The notes below the pieces were generated by a model. It did no database searches. It was not told where the DNA came from and saw only the letters and a program-made list of their open reading frames with translations. Shown here piece by piece: positions 44,613-57,125 of a DNA stretch of 64,000 nt (the stretch's first letter is position 1; every line of letters begins with the position of its first letter). The stretch comes from Pseudomonadota bacterium (GTDB lineage Bacteria; Pseudomonadota; Gammaproteobacteria; Halothiobacillales; Halothiobacillaceae), in NCBI GenBank assembly GCA_021801265.1, contig JAJYYE010000001.1, positions 434,001 through 498,000 of the forward strand, written 5' to 3'. The translations under genes and the position numbers were made by a program.

Positions 44613-47486
44613 ATGACCCAGGAATTCACTGCCCTCCTTGAACCTATCGAGCCAAAGCCCATGCGTGATTTGATTGAACCCGAGGAGTTATCTCTCATTG
44701 AACATGCGGCACGGCAGGCCGATGCGACCAGAGCGCAACTCGACCAATTAAGGTTACTGGTTCGTGTGAGTCCTTTTGTAGCCCACAGTCTGCAGATTCA
44801 ACCCGATATTTGGCCCTTTCTTCTGGCTCATGTCGGCGTGCCAAATGGAACAAAACCACTCGCGGAACGTATCCACGCGCAACTCGACCCGAGTTCGCTT
44901 GAAGATTTTGATCGGCGCTTGCGGCATATTCGACGCGCTGAAATGGTTCGTATTGCTTGGCGTGATGTCAATGGGTTAGCCCCGACCCACGAAACGCTGA
45001 ATGATCTCTCCGATCTTGCCGATATCTGTGTTCAGCACGCGTTAACCGCGCATGAACGTGTGCTGATCATGCGCCACGGCACCCCCCGCGGCATCGATGG
45101 TGATGAACAGCAACTCATTGTTTTAGGCATGGGAAAACTCGGCGGACATGAGCTGAATTATTCATCAGACATTGATTTGATTTTTGCCTTTGAACAAGAG
45201 GGAGAAACGGATGGCGCCCGCACGATTTCCAACAGCGAATTTTTCATTAAGTTGGGCCAACGGATGATTAAATCGCTGAATGAAGTCACACGCGATGGCT
45301 TTGTTTTTCGAGTGGATATGCGTCTTCGTCCCCATGGCGATGAAGGGGGGCTCGCCCTGAGTTTTGATGCAATTGAGCAATATTACACCACGCTTGGCCG
45401 CGAATGGGAGCGGTATGCGTTAATTAAAGCGCGGGTAATTGCCGGGGATTTCGCTGCGGGTGCGCGTTTACTCCAATTACTTAAGCCCTTTGTGTACCGT
45501 AAATATTTGGATTTTGGCGCCTTTGCCCAATTACGGGAGATGAAAAAGGCGATTGAACAGGAAATGTGTCGCAAGGGACTGATCGAAAACATCAAATTAG
45601 GTCCCGGCGGCATTCGGGAGGTCGAATTTATTGGTCAGCTTTTTCAGTTACTGCGCGGTGGCCGTGAACCCCAATTGCAAACACGCCGCATTCTCACCAC
45701 ATTAACAGTGCTGCTTGATCTCAAAGAACTGCCTTCATCCATGGTTGATGATCTCAAAGCGGGCTATGATTTTTTGCGACGCGCCGAGAATCGTTTGCAA
45801 ATGATGCGCGATCAGCAAACCCAAACCTTACCCACAGATGAAACAGATCGTGCCCGACTATCCCTGGCCATGGGTTACCCGACGTGGACAGCCTTTCTCG
45901 ATGTTTTAAATGAACATCGCCAACGTATTCATCGCCATTTTGGTGCCGTCCTTCAAACCAGTCGTGATGAAGTCCCCGATAACGATCCACTATCCCGCCT
46001 CTGGCATAAAGACCTATCGGGTGAATCCGCAATTGAAGCACTGCGACAGGCTGGCTTTAGTGCACCTGAAACCACCTTAAATGTCCTGAGAGATTGGCAG
46101 GACGACTTGCGCGCCCATATCACCGATACCGTGCAGCAACGGCTTGATTTACTCATCCCCAAACTCCTGCACCAAGTCGCTGATACTGATGCGCGCGCCG
46201 AAACGCTCCGCGCGATCTTTGAACTCATTAGTGCGGTACTCAGTCGTTCGGTTTATTTGGCCTTACTGATTGAGCAACCCCAAGCCCTAAAACAGCTGGT
46301 TCAACTGTGCGCAGCGAGTCCCTGGATTGCCGACCTGTTACGACAGCAGCCCATTTTGCTTGATGAATTAATTGATGCGCAAAGCCTCTATCTTCAACCG
46401 AGTGCAGATGAATTAAGGGCGGAATTGGCCGGATTTTTAGCGCGATTTCCCGATGACGAAGAGCGGCAATTCGACGAATTGCGGCGTTTTCGCCAACTCG
46501 CTGTGTTACGGGTTGCGGCGGCTGATGTGATGGGAATTTTACCTGTCATGCGCGTATCCGATCAACTCACCTGGATTGCAGAAGTTGTGCTCGAAACCGT
46601 TGTTTGGCGTGCTTATCAGCAATTAGTTGAGCGACATGGCGAACCGCAGGCAACCAAGCCCGATGGCACTCGCTATACGCCCGGTTTTGCAGTCATTGCT
46701 TATGGGAAATTCGGTGGAATTGAGCTGGGTTATGGCTCGGATCTGGATTTGGTTTTCTTGCATGACTCAACGGATACAGATGCCCTGACTTTGGGCGCGA
46801 AAGCCATCGACAATCAAGTATTTTTTGCCCGACTGACCCAGAAAATCATTCATATTTTAAGTATCCGAACCCCTGCAGGTGTCCTGTACGAGGTGGATAC
46901 CAGATTGCGGCCCGACGGAGCGAGCGGACTCATCGTTTCCAGCCTGCATGGGTTCGCGCAGTATCAAAACGAACATGCTTGGCTGTGGGAAACCCAAGCG
47001 CTTTGTCGCGCTCGCTTCATCACCGGCAGTCCCGCCATTGCGGATAGGTTCGCTGAAACACGGCTCGCCTGTTTGGGTAAATCGCGGGATGCTGCCGCGC
47101 TCAGAAGTGCCGTGTTAGCTATGCGCGAGAAAATGCGTCACGAACATGAACACACCAAACCCGATGAATTTCATCTAAAAATGGGATTGGGCGGTATTAC
47201 GGACATTGAGTTTATTGTGCAGTATCTTTTACTCCGCCACGCCAATCTACACCCCAGGATTACGGCACACACCGACAATATCCGACAGCTGCGTGCCTTA
47301 TCTCAAGATGGCCTCTTGGACGAACGACTCAGTGAGACGCTGGTGACGGCATATCAAAACTTGCGCAATGCCACGCATCGTCGCACGCTACACCAAGAGC
47401 CACTGATCACCGCATGCGCCGAATTTGTCGAGGAGCGCACTGCGGTTATTCGTGCCTGGAATCAGGTATTTGAAGTGTCAGCATGA
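44613..47486 (+). CDS. glnE: glutamine synthetase adenylyltransferase/adenylyl-removing enzyme
   Basis: GlnE adds AMP to or removes it from glutamine synthetase in response to PII and glutamine, so it tunes nitrogen assimilation. Both nucleotidyltransferase domains are intact. The N-terminal removing domain has GMGKLGGHELNYSSDIDLIFAF (about residues 170-190) and the C-terminal adenylylating domain has AYGKFGGIELGYGSDLDLVF (about 690-710). Each is followed by RPHGxxG or RPDGASG motifs and a helical linker domain. The 957 residues match E. coli GlnE. Its last 41 bases overlap the convergent ExoIII gene. Confidence 0.96.
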   Translation: MTQEFTALLEPIEPKPMRDLIEPEELSLIEHAARQADATRAQLDQLRLLVRVSPFVAHSLQIQPDIWPFLLAHVGVPNGTKPLAERIHAQLDPSSLEDFDRRLRHIRRAEMVRIAWRDVNGLAPTHETLNDLSDLADICVQHALTAHERVLIMRHGTPRGIDGDEQQLIVLGMGKLGGHELNYSSDIDLIFAFEQEGETDGARTISNSEFFIKLGQRMIKSLNEVTRDGFVFRVDMRLRPHGDEGGLALSFDAIEQYYTTLGREWERYALIKARVIAGDFAAGARLLQLLKPFVYRKYLDFGAFAQLREMKKAIEQEMCRKGLIENIKLGPGGIREVEFIGQLFQLLRGGREPQLQTRRILTTLTVLLDLKELPSSMVDDLKAGYDFLRRAENRLQMMRDQQTQTLPTDETDRARLSLAMGYPTWTAFLDVLNEHRQRIHRHFGAVLQTSRDEVPDNDPLSRLWHKDLSGESAIEALRQAGFSAPETTLNVLRDWQDDLRAHITDTVQQRLDLLIPKLLHQVADTDARAETLRAIFELISAVLSRSVYLALLIEQPQALKQLVQLCAASPWIADLLRQQPILLDELIDAQSLYLQPSADELRAELAGFLARFPDDEERQFDELRRFRQLAVLRVAAADVMGILPVMRVSDQLTWIAEVVLETVVWRAYQQLVERHGEPQATKPDGTRYTPGFAVIAYGKFGGIELGYGSDLDLVFLHDSTDTDALTLGAKAIDNQVFFARLTQKIIHILSIRTPAGVLYEVDTRLRPDGASGLIVSSLHGFAQYQNEHAWLWETQALCRARFITGSPAIADRFAETRLACLGKSRDAAALRSAVLAMREKMRHEHEHTKPDEFHLKMGLGGITDIEFIVQYLLLRHANLHPRITAHTDNIRQLRALSQDGLLDERLSETLVTAYQNLRNATHRRTLHQEPLITACAEFVEERTAVIRAWNQVFEVSA

Positions 47487-48240
47487 CGGGCGTGTGATCA
47501 GAAGGCCGTTCCCAGCCGCGTGGCTCTGAATCCACGACACAGGCCGTGACATTTGGCGCCAATGGTTCACTCGTCAGAAGATGATCAATGCGCAAACCAT
47601 GATTTCGCCGAAAACCCCCGCCACGATAATCCCACCACGTATAGCAACCCGCCCCGGGTTCAAACCTGCGAAGTGTGTCAACCAACCCCAAATCGAGAAA
47701 ACCGGTAAAGAATGCGCGTTCGCGATCACTACACAGAACTTGGCCTTGAAATTTTTTGGGATCATAGACATCGTCATCGGTCGGAGCAATATTGAAATCG
47801 CCCAGTACAATTAACTTGGGGTAGCGGATAATTTCAGCCACCAACCACGCGTGAAATGCAGCCAACCATGTTAATTTGTATTCAAATTTTTCCGACTCCG
47901 TGGATTCTCCGTTGACCACATAGATATTAATGATCCGCAGATCACCGAATGCCGCCGCCACCACCCGACGCTGCATATCTCCAAGCCCTGGAATGTCATA
48001 CACAATATCCTGGGGCTCGCCCAGGGCACTTTGATAAATCAAGGCGACGCCATTATAGGTTTTTTGGCCATTGAGGATCACTCGGTAACCCAATGCTTCA
48101 ATTGCTGCAGAATTAACGGCTTCATTGACCTGTTTTAGCTCCTGCAGCCCTAAAATCGCCGGCCGATGGTGTGTTAGCCAATCCAGTACCTGGGGAAGCC
48201 GAACATTCAGTGAATTCACATTCCACGTTGCAATTTTCAA
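47446..48240 (-). CDS. exodeoxyribonuclease III (AP endonuclease), copy 2
   Basis: This is a second EEP-fold AP endonuclease, of the subfamily that starts KIATWNVNSLNVRLPQV. Catalytic residues are seen in LGLQELK, NIYVVNGES, VLGDFNIAPTDDDVYD, GLRIDHLL and SDHTPV. TTG 48240 is preferred because it gives the conserved N-terminus and has GAGG eight bases upstream. GTG 48258, overlapping the stop of the upstream GIDE gene (GTGA), is the alternative. The product is 264 residues. It resembles the first ExoIII (27.7 kb) only in the fold motifs, so the two are distant paralogues. Confidence 0.92.
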   Translation of the reverse strand: MKIATWNVNSLNVRLPQVLDWLTHHRPAILGLQELKQVNEAVNSAAIEALGYRVILNGQKTYNGVALIYQSALGEPQDIVYDIPGLGDMQRRVVAAAFGDLRIINIYVVNGESTESEKFEYKLTWLAAFHAWLVAEIIRYPKLIVLGDFNIAPTDDDVYDPKKFQGQVLCSDRERAFFTGFLDLGLVDTLRRFEPGAGCYTWWDYRGGGFRRNHGLRIDHLLTSEPLAPNVTACVVDSEPRGWERPSDHTPVMLTLQIPDSRHE

Positions 48241-48254
48241 TCCAGTGGCCTCGT

Positions 48255-49178
48255 TCACGGGCGAACATAATAAGCATTCATGAGTAGGGAAAAACTGAGC
48301 ACGCTCAGCCCCCAGAGCGAATAACCCCATCGGCGGAACCGCCGCGCGAGGGTTGTTTGATCAACGGCTGAAATCAAATATGGCCGACGACTTTGGCAGT
48401 TTGCGCCGATTACATGCGTGTGATTCGGCTCGTAGGTTTCTGTGATGCGCTGTTCTTGCGTGATTTTCTGCGCCAGAAGACGAGCCTGATGCCACTCTTG
48501 ACCATCAATCACCCCATTACCATCCTGGTCAAAGGATTTCATTTTGGCGGGGTCTGACTTCCATTCGCTCAAAAGCGCCTTAACCGACTCGTGTTCTGCC
48601 TGATAGGCATCATGGGTAATTGTTTTAAACCAACCCAATACATAGATCGGATGATCCGCTAATAGCAATTTCTCGGTATAACGATAGTTTGCAAACAACC
48701 GGGCGCCAGCCCCCATGAGGCCACCCACCGGACGCTCTGAATCACCATACCAATTCCGTACTAATCCTGGATGAATATGGGCAAGATCGGGATCCACTAA
48801 ACAGGTACCGCTCTCGTCTTGCACCGATATCAATTGATCGCTTTGATGAGAATAAACACGCCGCCACGTACTCTGACTTGAATCACCGAATTTATTCTCC
48901 TTTTGCGCGACTTCAACCCAAAACCAAACACAGGCATCACCGGAAAGCGGTGAGGCGAGTGGTGCAGAATCGATCTGCTTGGCCACGCCTTCGATTTCAA
49001 TATAACCTTGGTGCGCCGATGCGATTTTTGATGTCGGTGTATTGATAATCCAATACGTGCGGCGGATAAAATAAACCCCGGCAATGAGTAGCGCCAGGGT
49101 AATAAACAGCACGACCAACAGATAGTTTCTATAGCCCCCAACACTTAAATGTTCAACCCAGGCAAGATAGGACGACAT
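48255..49178 (-). CDS. GIDE-domain membrane protein with an EF-hand-type calcium loop
   Basis: The 307-residue protein has an N-terminal membrane helix (about 20-40), a GIDE-like domain with IEGVAKQIDSAPLASPLSGDACVWFWVEV and GTCLVDPD, and a C-terminal membrane helix (about 285-303). GIDE domains are known from mitochondrial MUL1/MAPL-type proteins and from bacterial proteins next to LemA. Between them lies a perfect 12-residue EF-hand loop, DQDGNGVIDGQE (about residue 222), which should bind calcium. lemA is directly upstream with a 15-base gap. The function of the bacterial pair is not settled. Confidence 0.82.
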   Translation of the reverse strand: MSSYLAWVEHLSVGGYRNYLLVVLFITLALLIAGVYFIRRTYWIINTPTSKIASAHQGYIEIEGVAKQIDSAPLASPLSGDACVWFWVEVAQKENKFGDSSQSTWRRVYSHQSDQLISVQDESGTCLVDPDLAHIHPGLVRNWYGDSERPVGGLMGAGARLFANYRYTEKLLLADHPIYVLGWFKTITHDAYQAEHESVKALLSEWKSDPAKMKSFDQDGNGVIDGQEWHQARLLAQKITQEQRITETYEPNHTHVIGANCQSRRPYLISAVDQTTLARRFRRWGYSLWGLSVLSFSLLMNAYYVRP

Positions 49179-49193
49179 ATCACAAACGCAACG

Positions 49194-49769
49194 TTAGGGC
49201 TGAAACAGAGACTTAAGATTCACATCCTTGATTTCGTCATTGTGAAAAGTCAATAGCTTAAAAGGGCGGAAACGAAACAGTTGCGCAATCAACACATCCG
49301 GAAATTGTTCAATACGAACATTATTGATATTCACAGAGGCATTATAGAATTCTCGCCGATCCGCAATCATATTTTCCAAGCCTGAAATCCGCTGCTGTAA
49401 ATGCTGGAAACTCGCATTAGCCATCAGTTCTGGATACGCCTCTGCCACCGCGTAAAATCCGACCAACCCCGCGCGCAATTGGTTTTCCGCCGCGCCCAAG
49501 CCCTCGATATCGCCCCGATCCTGTGCGCCCCGCACGGCAGATCGCGCATGCATGACCTTCTCTAGCGTCTCTTGCTCATATTGCATGTATTGCTTCGCCG
49601 TCTCAACCAGCTTTGGCAGCTCATCGTGACGCTGCTTCAACAACACATCAATATTCGACCATGCCTGTGAAACATTATGTTTTAGGACAACCAGCCCGTT
49701 ATACATAATGATCGCCCATACCACGATCAAACCAACCAAAAATAAAAGTACCGAAATCGTTACGCCCAT
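49194..49769 (-). CDS. lemA: LemA family protein
   Basis: LemA proteins have an N-terminal membrane anchor and a long helical bundle; their function is unclear. The 191-residue protein has the anchor (about 5-25), then the family's NGLVVLKHNVSQAWSNIDVLLKQRHDELPKLV stretch and the AYPELMANASFQHLQQRISGLE and FYNASVNINN segments. ATG 49769 has AAGGAG about seven bases upstream. It is followed by the GIDE gene, a recurrent bacterial pairing, and lies just downstream of gyrB. Confidence 0.93.
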   Translation of the reverse strand: MGVTISVLLFLVGLIVVWAIIMYNGLVVLKHNVSQAWSNIDVLLKQRHDELPKLVETAKQYMQYEQETLEKVMHARSAVRGAQDRGDIEGLGAAENQLRAGLVGFYAVAEAYPELMANASFQHLQQRISGLENMIADRREFYNASVNINNVRIEQFPDVLIAQLFRFRPFKLLTFHNDEIKDVNLKSLFQP

Positions 49770-49818
49770 TTTCGCTCTCCTTATCCTTAATTCATGCGTT
49801 CCTCTAAGGCTTCATTTT

Positions 49819-53332
<3,514 letters not shown>

Positions 53333-53338
53333 ACAGAA

Positions 53339-54451
53339 TTACAGCTTCATTGGCATTAAAACATACTTGGTACTAATACCGCTCGAGCTTTCTGGCGTGA
53401 TTAAAACACTTGACTCTGGCGCCTCGAGCGCCATATAAACACGCTCAGAATCTATCACTGCTAAAATATTAAGCAAATAAGCAATATTAAATGAAATCTT
53501 TAGGTCGTCGGCCGTATATTCCACAACCATTGTCTCTTTTGAAGACTCATGCTCTGAATTACTCGATTCGATCATGAGCTGATTAAGGGTTAGGTGAAAA
53601 TAAGCACCTGCGAAACGCTCATTAGACAGAATACTCGCCCGCTGCAAAACAAGCTTTAAATCATATTTAGGAGAAATCAATACCTTACTGTTAGCCTGTG
53701 GAATTACCCGCGTATAATCAGGATATTTGCCATCAATGAGCTTGCTAATCAAGTAATTATCGCCTATTAATAATTCTATCTGGTTATCCCGTAAAGAAAC
53801 ATCAACAAGAACCTCACTGTCTCTGGTTAATGATTTAAGCATTTCGCCAATCATCTTTCTGGGAATAATGACCTGGCGTTTTTCTTGATCCGGGCAATCG
53901 TGGATCAATTGGGCATAAGCAAGACGATGACCGTCCGTCGCAACTGCAATAATCTCTGTGGGATTCACCTCAAGAAGCAATCCATTTAAAAAATAGCGGA
54001 CATCTTGCTGGGCCATAGAAAATTGAGTTTTTTCAATCAGCGTGTACAGATTTTTTTCTGAGATGGCGATCGTGCTTTGATGCGTCGCATCAATCGACAT
54101 TTGCGGGAAATTTGCCGCGTCAATGGTGGCCAAGCGAAACTTACCTGTACCAATATCAATATCGAGCCAGCCCTCTTGGTGACTTAATTTGATATCCGCA
54201 TCTGCTGGAGCCGCCTTAACAATTTCGGCCAATTTGCGCGCATTGACCGTAGACGCGCCGGGTACAAGGACACTGACATCAATGGAGGTGCGCAATTGGA
54301 TTTCAAGGTCGGTGGCGACTAAATTTAACCGGCTTTCGGTCACATCAAGCAGCAGGTTACTTAATATTTGCATCGTTTGACGCTTTTCAACACCCCCAAT
54401 AACTTGGGTGATCGCCGCGTTAAACTTTTCCCGATTGACAACAAATTGCAT
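53339..54451 (-). CDS. dnaN: DNA polymerase III beta subunit (sliding clamp)
   Basis: DnaN is the ring clamp that keeps DNA polymerase III on its template. The three repeated clamp domains cover 370 residues. Recognisable parts are the start QFVVNREKFNAAITQVIGGVEKRQTMQILSN, the central SMAQQDVRYFLNGLL, and the C-terminal VLMPMKL close to the usual MPMRL end. It lies 36 bases downstream of dnaA and is probably transcribed with it. Confidence 0.96.
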   Translation of the reverse strand: MQFVVNREKFNAAITQVIGGVEKRQTMQILSNLLLDVTESRLNLVATDLEIQLRTSIDVSVLVPGASTVNARKLAEIVKAAPADADIKLSHQEGWLDIDIGTGKFRLATIDAANFPQMSIDATHQSTIAISEKNLYTLIEKTQFSMAQQDVRYFLNGLLLEVNPTEIIAVATDGHRLAYAQLIHDCPDQEKRQVIIPRKMIGEMLKSLTRDSEVLVDVSLRDNQIELLIGDNYLISKLIDGKYPDYTRVIPQANSKVLISPKYDLKLVLQRASILSNERFAGAYFHLTLNQLMIESSNSEHESSKETMVVEYTADDLKISFNIAYLLNILAVIDSERVYMALEAPESSVLITPESSSGISTKYVLMPMKL

Positions 54452-54487
54452 TATTTACAGCCCCAAGTTAGTTCATTAGTTCGATTA

Positions 54488-55888
54488 TCAAACATTCAAT
54501 GTATGCCGAAGCAAATTGTAATCATCATTAAGTTTTGTTTCTATTTCACGCAGTTCTTCAATTTTTTTACAGGCGTGAATGACCGTCGTATGATCCCGTC
54601 CGCCAAATGCTTCGCCAATTTCGGGCAAGCTATGATTGGTTAATTCTTTTGCCAGGCTCATCGCAACCTGACGCGGTCTTGCAATAGAGCGGGAACGCCG
54701 AATACCTGTCAAATCCGTCACTTTCAGATTATAAAATTTGGCCACCGTACGCTGAATATTTTCTAGTGTAATCAGCTTTGCCTGCGCGGCGATTAAATCT
54801 TTCAACGCCTCTTTGGTTGACTCCACCGTGATCGGTCGACCCGTAAATTGCGCTGTCGCGATAACCCGCCGTAACGAACCCTCAAGCTCTCGGATATTGG
54901 CGCGAATGCGTTTCGCGATGAAGAAAGCCACATCGGTACTTAAGGATATTTGCGACAACTCGGCCTTGCTTTGCAAAATAGCGACACGTGTCTCAAGATC
55001 GGGGGGTTCTACCGCAACGGTAAGCCCCCAACCAAAGCGTGATTTTAACCGCTCTTCAAGCCCTTCAATTTCTTTCGGGTAGCGATCGCAGGTCATGATA
55101 ATTTGCTGCCCTTGCTCGATCAGGGCATTAAAGGTGTGAAAGAACTCTTCTTGGCTGCGATTTTTACCCGCAAAAAACTGTATATCATCAATCAGCAACG
55201 CATTGACAGAGCGATAATAATTCTTAAAGTCTTCAATAGTATTGTTTTTAATCGAGCTAACCATTTGTTGTACATAGCGCTCACTGTGCAAATACACCAC
55301 TTTAGCGTTTGGCGAGTGCTCAAGAATCGCATTGCCTACCGCTTGCATTAAATGCGTTTTACCTAAACCGACCCCGCCATAAATAAACAAGGGGTTATAG
55401 CCGCCCCCCGGATTCTGTGCCACCTGTTGTGATGCGGCACGCGCCAACTGGTTGGATTTACCTTCGACAAAATTTTCAAAGTTAAATTTACTATTGATAT
55501 GGCTAATGAATTCTTTGTGGCCATTGCCGCCTGCCGCCGCCAGATGAGTCGCCTCCCCAGAGGCAATTTTTTCCGGTGCGGGGGGCGGCAACATTCTTGG
55601 ATTTGTGGCAGTTTGTGCGGCAGGCGCCGATTGCGCACTACCAACTTGCAAGCTTATTTCCAACATCGGGCGGTGCAATAAAATTTGCGCCTGATCTAAA
55701 ATTTTTGCCCGAAGTTGCTGGGCCACCATATCCAGGACAAAGCGGTTCGGTGCCCACAGAACCAAGTGGTTTTCATCCTTAAATTCTGGCTGCAGGGGAC
55801 GAACCCACATATTAATCTGCTGTGACGAAAGCTCATGAGACAATCGCTCAATACATTGCTGCCAAAGGTCTGAAGTGATTGTCGACAT
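54488..55888 (-). CDS. dnaA: chromosomal replication initiator DnaA
   Basis: DnaA binds origin boxes and opens the duplex. Domain I (about 1-90) is the [25 protein letters not shown] part, and domain II is a Pro/Ala-rich linker. Domain III is the AAA+ core with Walker [17 protein letters not shown] and Walker [15 protein letters not shown]. Domain IV is the DNA-binding helix-turn-helix with [18 protein letters not shown]. The 466 residues are complete. It is the first gene of the leftward replication operon and is divergent from rpmH. Confidence 0.97.
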   Translation of the reverse strand: MSTITSDLWQQCIERLSHELSSQQINMWVRPLQPEFKDENHLVLWAPNRFVLDMVAQQLRAKILDQAQILLHRPMLEISLQVGSAQSAPAAQTATNPRMLPPPAPEKIASGEATHLAAAGGNGHKEFISHINSKFNFENFVEGKSNQLARAASQQVAQNPGGGYNPLFIYGGVGLGKTHLMQAVGNAILEHSPNAKVVYLHSERYVQQMVSSIKNNTIEDFKNYYRSVNALLIDDIQFFAGKNRSQEEFFHTFNALIEQGQQIIMTCDRYPKEIEGLEERLKSRFGWGLTVAVEPPDLETRVAILQSKAELSQISLSTDVAFFIAKRIRANIRELEGSLRRVIATAQFTGRPITVESTKEALKDLIAAQAKLITLENIQRTVAKFYNLKVTDLTGIRRSRSIARPRQVAMSLAKELTNHSLPEIGEAFGGRDHTTVIHACKKIEELREIETKLNDDYNLLRHTLNV

Positions 55889-56192
55889 ATCGGGGAAAAC
55901 GAACCTACGCGAAAGATCTCTAGTGTATCACCGACACGGGCCGAAGCGCAGCCTTGCCCGTTCGCAGTTTTAGTCCTCTTAACATCACACCAAAACGGGG
56001 AAGCCATTGGTTCAATGTGGATTCTTGGTTGACATCGGTCCATTTTTTCAGTCTAATGTTTGGCCTTTTGGCATACCGCGTTCGATCGCTTTTCACATTG
56101 GGTTTGTCTCGCTGGTTTTGTGGGATGACGTTTGTAGAATTTTTTGTTTTCGCACAATTCGGTACGCTGGTTTTTCGATAGGAATTTTTAGC
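55889..56192. other. dnaA-rpmH divergent region (possible origin/regulatory region)
   Basis: This 304-base gap is where transcription switches from leftward to rightward, which in many gammaproteobacteria marks or adjoins oriC. It contains one near-match to a DnaA box, TGTGGATTC at 56016-56024 (two mismatches), but no cluster of good boxes and no strongly AT-rich block. On the - strand an extended -10-like TGATACACT (-10 at 55927-55922) could be the dnaA promoter, about 35 bases before its ATG. So it is a promoter region for certain genes but unproven as the origin. Confidence 0.5.
56029..56057 (+). promoter_or_regulatory. sigma-70 promoter for rpmH-rnpA-yidD-yidC
   Basis: TTGACA (-35, a perfect match, 56029-56034) and TCTAAT (-10, one mismatch, 56052-56057) are separated by 17 bases. 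This is the best consensus promoter seen in the window and fits a strongly expressed ribosomal protein gene. The predicted leader before rpmH is about 130 bases. Confidence 0.75.
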
Positions 56193-56327
56193 ATGAAAAG
56201 AACATACCAACCCAGCATCATTCACCGCGCCCGAACCCACGGTTTTCGCGCCCGCATGGCGACTCGGGGTGGCCGCGCTGTGATTAATGCACGTCGCGCC
56301 AAAGGCCGTAAGCGCCTCGCCGTCTGA
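56193..56327 (+). CDS. rpmH: 50S ribosomal protein L34
   Basis: L34 is a small basic protein of the large ribosomal subunit. The 44-residue product begins [20 protein letters not shown] and contains the conserved [22 protein letters not shown], all diagnostic. ATG 56193 has AGGAA about eight bases upstream. It is followed by rnpA after 36 bases, the universal order. Confidence 0.97.
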   Translation: MKRTYQPSIIHRARTHGFRARMATRGGRAVINARRAKGRKRLAV

Positions 56328-56363
56328 TTCGGCCATCTGATCGATCTGCCCCTTAACCGAACC

Positions 56364-56735
56364 ATGTTGGCCTCGCCCAAACGGTTTGGTTTTTCGGTCG
56401 AGGCGCGTTTAATTCGTCCCGATGAATTTAAGCGCGTCCTACAATCTGGTAAACGAATTCACCACGACCATTTAATGGCCGTGGTTGGCTCTGTTGCGGG
56501 GGATTCGCCGCGATTGGGTTTGGCTATTGCGAAAAGGCAGGCGCGCCATGCGCATGATCGAAACCGGATTAAGCGCGCTGCTCGGGAGTATTTTCGTCTT
56601 CATCGTGCGCAATTACCGACTTTAGACTACGTAATCATGGCGAAATCCGGTGCCGATAAACTATCACCCCCGGCCCTTAACCACATGATGCATCAGTTAT
56701 TTGAAAAGGTGGCCGCGCGATGCGTTGGCTCCTAA
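56364..56735 (+). CDS. rnpA: ribonuclease P protein component
   Basis: RnpA is the protein partner of the catalytic RNase P RNA, which trims tRNA 5' ends. The 123-residue protein has the RNA-binding RNR motif in [17 protein letters not shown] and the earlier [13 protein letters not shown] strand. It begins [11 protein letters not shown], typical of the family. Its 3' end overlaps yidD by 16 bases, which implies coupled translation. Confidence 0.95.
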   Translation: MLASPKRFGFSVEARLIRPDEFKRVLQSGKRIHHDHLMAVVGSVAGDSPRLGLAIAKRQARHAHDRNRIKRAAREYFRLHRAQLPTLDYVIMAKSGADKLSPPALNHMMHQLFEKVAARCVGS

Positions 56736-57112
56736 TTAAACTGGTACGGGGTTATCAGTTGCTGATCAGCCCCGTTTTGCCACCGAGCTGTCGTTTTGAA
56801 CCGACTTGCTCCAGTTATGCCATTGAAGCAATTCAAATCCATGGCGCATGGCGCGGCGGTTGGTTGGCGATTAAACGGCTTGGCCGCTGCCAACCTTTTT
56901 GTGCGGGCGGTTATGATCCCGTACCCGGTTCTCCATGCACTTGTCATGATCCTCAGGCACACTTACCTGCCGATACGCAAAATAGACATTCCTCAACGCC
57001 TTGTGCGCAAGTGGAACCGGATTTCATTTTGCCTGTCAACGAGAACCCGTGTGATCAGGGGGCATCAACGTCCACCGATCCGGCTTCACCTGTTATAAAC
57101 CCCCACAAATGA
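56720..57112 (+). CDS. yidD: membrane protein insertion efficiency factor YidD
   Basis: YidD assists YidC-dependent membrane insertion. The conserved core is complete: [29 protein letters not shown], then [22 protein letters not shown], with the conserved cysteines. The core ends at about residue 75. Here a polar tail of about 55 residues, rich in Pro, Asp, Thr and Ser, with several cysteines, is added; most YidD proteins lack it. It overlaps rnpA and lies 13 bases before yidC. Confidence 0.93.
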   Translation: MRWLLIKLVRGYQLLISPVLPPSCRFEPTCSSYAIEAIQIHGAWRGGWLAIKRLGRCQPFCAGGYDPVPGSPCTCHDPQAHLPADTQNRHSSTPCAQVEPDFILPVNENPCDQGASTSTDPASPVINPHK

Positions 57113-57125
57113 TTGAGTCTTAAAG

